From positions 1 through 34,326 of the forward strand of contig JBILXY010000011.1 in assembly GCA_044378055.1 (NCBI GenBank): a stretch of 34,326 nt of DNA, read 5' to 3'. Below are positions 33,204 to 34,326 of this stretch, piece by piece. The notes beneath the pieces were generated by a model. It did not search any database. It was not told the DNA's origin and was given only the letters and a program-made list of their open reading frames with translations. The stretch is from JBILXY01 sp044378055. Lineage in GTDB: Bacteria; Patescibacteriota; JACMRA01. Each line of letters opens with the position of its first letter. Position 1 is the stretch's first letter. Both the position numbers and the translations under genes were made by a program.

Positions 33204-33725
33204 CTAATTCCAAATTTTTTTACATTTTTCTTTAGCTTTTTTGAAAGTTCTAGATAGCTTTTGCCGAATATTATCTGGTTTTAAGCCAAATTCTGCCGAA
33301 AGTTCAATAGAATTTTTTCCATCAAAAATTGAAGCCTGAACCAATTTATAATCGAACACTTCCAAGTTTTTCTTCAAACATTGCATTAAAGATTCTACCC
33401 GCATTTTAAAATAAGGCGACCTATTTTCTTCAACATTTGAATCAATAAGATGTTCAATATTTTCTATATCATCGTATCCCACGGCAATTTTATGTTTGGA
33501 AGAAAAACTATAAAAGTTTACTAATTGGTTATGGGCAATTTTCCACAAATAGCTTTCGGGAAATTCAAATTCTTTCTTTCCTAAAACTTCAAAAAAGTTG
33601 GTTAAAGTAACCATGCTTAAATCTTCAACATCAGTTCTGTTGGAAACTCTACGAAAAAAATACCCATAAATTTTGGGGTAAAACTTTTCAAAAAGCTCGT
33701 TAAATCGTCCTTCAGAATCTGACAT
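33204..33725 (-). CDS. ECF-type RNA polymerase sigma factor
   Basis: 173 residues, the usual size of a group IV (ECF) sigma factor that has only regions 2 and 4. Region 2 spans about 5-75: FNELFEKFYPKIYGYFFRRV, then the DVEDLSMVTLTNFFEVL core-binding segment and YLWKIAHNQLVNFY. A linker follows (NIEHLIDSNVEENRSPY). Region 4 spans about 110-165, with the helix-turn-helix KNSIELSAEFGLKPDNIRQKLSRTFKKAKEK that reads the -35 element. The ATG at 33725 lacks a ribosome binding site. The following gene encodes a membrane protein that may be its anti-sigma factor. Targets could include the nearby envelope genes, but I see no shared ECF promoter. Confidence 0.88.
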   Translation of the reverse strand: MSDSEGRFNELFEKFYPKIYGYFFRRVSNRTDVEDLSMVTLTNFFEVLGKKEFEFPESYLWKIAHNQLVNFYSFSSKHKIAVGYDDIENIEHLIDSNVEENRSPYFKMRVESLMQCLKKNLEVFDYKLVQASIFDGKNSIELSAEFGLKPDNIRQKLSRTFKKAKEKCKKIWN

Positions 33726-33732
33726 CCATTTG

Positions 33733-33761
33733 GGTAAAGCCGCCTAATAAATATTTGTCAA
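33733..33761 (-). promoter_or_regulatory. Possible promoter of the sigma-factor gene
   Basis: Minus-strand TTGACA (33761-33756), 17-base spacer, TTTACC (33738-33733). The -10 is weak. If used, transcription would begin at or beside the ATG at 33725, giving a leaderless message, in keeping with the lack of a Shine-Dalgarno site. Confidence 0.35.
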
Positions 33762-33763
33762 AA

Positions 33764-33789
33764 GAAAAAAGACCCCACGATTGAGATCT
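33764..33789 (-). terminator. Terminator after the small membrane-anchored protein gene
   Basis: On the minus strand AGATCTC pairs with GGGGTCT (two G-T pairs), followed by TTTTTTC. It lies about 16 bases past the stop codon at 33805 and separates that gene from the sigma factor operon. Confidence 0.65.
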
Positions 33790-33804
33790 AATTCATTTAA
33801 TTTT

Positions 33805-34173
33805 CTAACTTGCTGGGCAGGTTTTACCCTTATTTCCAATGACGGCTATCTCCGACTCGCTTGTAGTCGGCAACATCTTTTTTAAATTTTTAGGCACAGG
33901 CTCCCCCGCTTCTGCCAAGATTATTTCTTCACAGTTATGTTTGTGCTTGAATTTTACGGGAAACCTTACGCCCACAAGAGCATCGGGAAAAGTGATATTT
34001 AACTCTTTACCGCCATTGATACATACTTTCAGTTCATAGACCGTTCCATCTGCAGCAGGCGGAAGTTTAGAATTTACACATTCTTGAGCTGGTTTTTTTG
34101 TGTATTGTTGATATCCAAACCATCCTAAACCAGCAATGATTGCTGTTAAAATAAGTAGTTGATGAAATTTCAA
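33805..34173 (-). CDS. Small membrane-anchored or secreted protein
   Basis: 122 residues, start TTG at 34173 with GGAGG at 34182-34178, four bases upstream. A hydrophobic helix at residues 5-20 (LLILTAIIAGLGWFGY) is a signal anchor or uncleaved signal peptide. The outer part has four cysteines (ECVNS, KVCING, HNCEEI, KTCPAS), which suggests two disulfides in an oxidising compartment, and looks beta-rich (DGTVYELKVCINGGKELNITFPDALVGVRFPVKF). No family is recognised. It is upstream of the sigma/anti-sigma pair on the same strand but is cut off by a terminator, so it is probably a separate transcript. Confidence 0.7.
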   Translation of the reverse strand: MKFHQLLILTAIIAGLGWFGYQQYTKKPAQECVNSKLPPAADGTVYELKVCINGGKELNITFPDALVGVRFPVKFKHKHNCEEIILAEAGEPVPKNLKKMLPTTSESEIAVIGNKGKTCPAS

Positions 34174-34326
34174 AATTCCTCCATATAGACTTGGTAAAAT
34201 ATGACTTAAAGAAAGAATTGGGGTGATGGATTATGTAATATTCCTATGATTAAAGTACGTGTGAATTAATTTACTTCTCCTTTCTTTTGTTACACCTCTG
34301 TGATTATTTAGTAGTAGTTTTAAAGG
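34174..34326. other. Right-edge spacer, nothing assigned
   Basis: AT-rich. An AAAGGAGAAG stretch on the minus strand (about 34276-34285) resembles a ribosome binding site, but no start codon follows at a proper distance. Confidence 0.3.

Noticed and set aside
34174..34326. Small gene at the right edge after AAAGGAGAAG
   Set aside because: No start codon at a proper distance and no open frame of useful length.

Overview
The window looks like a chromosomal segment of an AT-rich, ultra-small bacterium of the Candidate Phyla Radiation (Patescibacteria). Supporting signs are a compact RpoB (1136 residues), short spacers, many genes without a Shine-Dalgarno site, non-ATG starts, very large secreted repeat proteins and sparse metabolism. 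I cannot name the phylum from this sequence alone; there is no rRNA or tRNA gene in the window.

Layout. 1-2608 (-): N-terminal part of a large secreted tail-fibre-like protein that runs off the left edge. 2980-4775: small secreted protein, five-helix membrane protein and a convergent GNAT acetyltransferase. 4813-7851 (-): leucyl-tRNA synthetase that carries a complete Nudix domain where the zinc module normally sits. 7996-8259 (-): winged-helix remnant or gene without a normal start. 8425-11835 (-): rpoB without rpoC downstream. 11836-12270: a cluster of GTAG-headed hairpin repeats. 12271-12690 (-) hypothetical gene and divergent argS (12830-14737, +), which carries an in-frame tandem palindromic insert. 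14886-23189 (+): a surface protein of about 2767 residues with two propellers, a beta-helix, seven Ig-like domains and a sortase-like C-terminus. 23272-24537 (+): membrane-bound class III adenylate cyclase. 24603-30489 (-): four-helix-bundle protein fragment, then hisS, femAB-like, lepB, dnaA and rsmA in one direction. 30556-31410 (+): aldose-1-epimerase-like protein. 31490-33725 (-): ECF-type sigma factor followed by a membrane protein that may be its anti-sigma factor. 33805-34173 (-): small membrane-anchored protein.

How the parts fit. Most genes are core information processing (three aminoacyl-tRNA synthetases, RpoB, DnaA, RsmA) or the cell envelope (signal peptidase, FemAB-type transferase, two giant surface proteins, sigma/anti-sigma pair). 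Intergenic gaps are seeded with short imperfect palindromes headed by GTAG, the layout of REP elements; no REP-associated transposase is present here.

Most striking observations: the LeuRS-Nudix chimera lacking zinc-module cysteines; the palindromic element translated inside ArgRS; RpoB with substitutions at classic rifampicin positions; and a HisRS that stops early beside a broken gene. Motifs and repeats were read by eye; no database search was possible.
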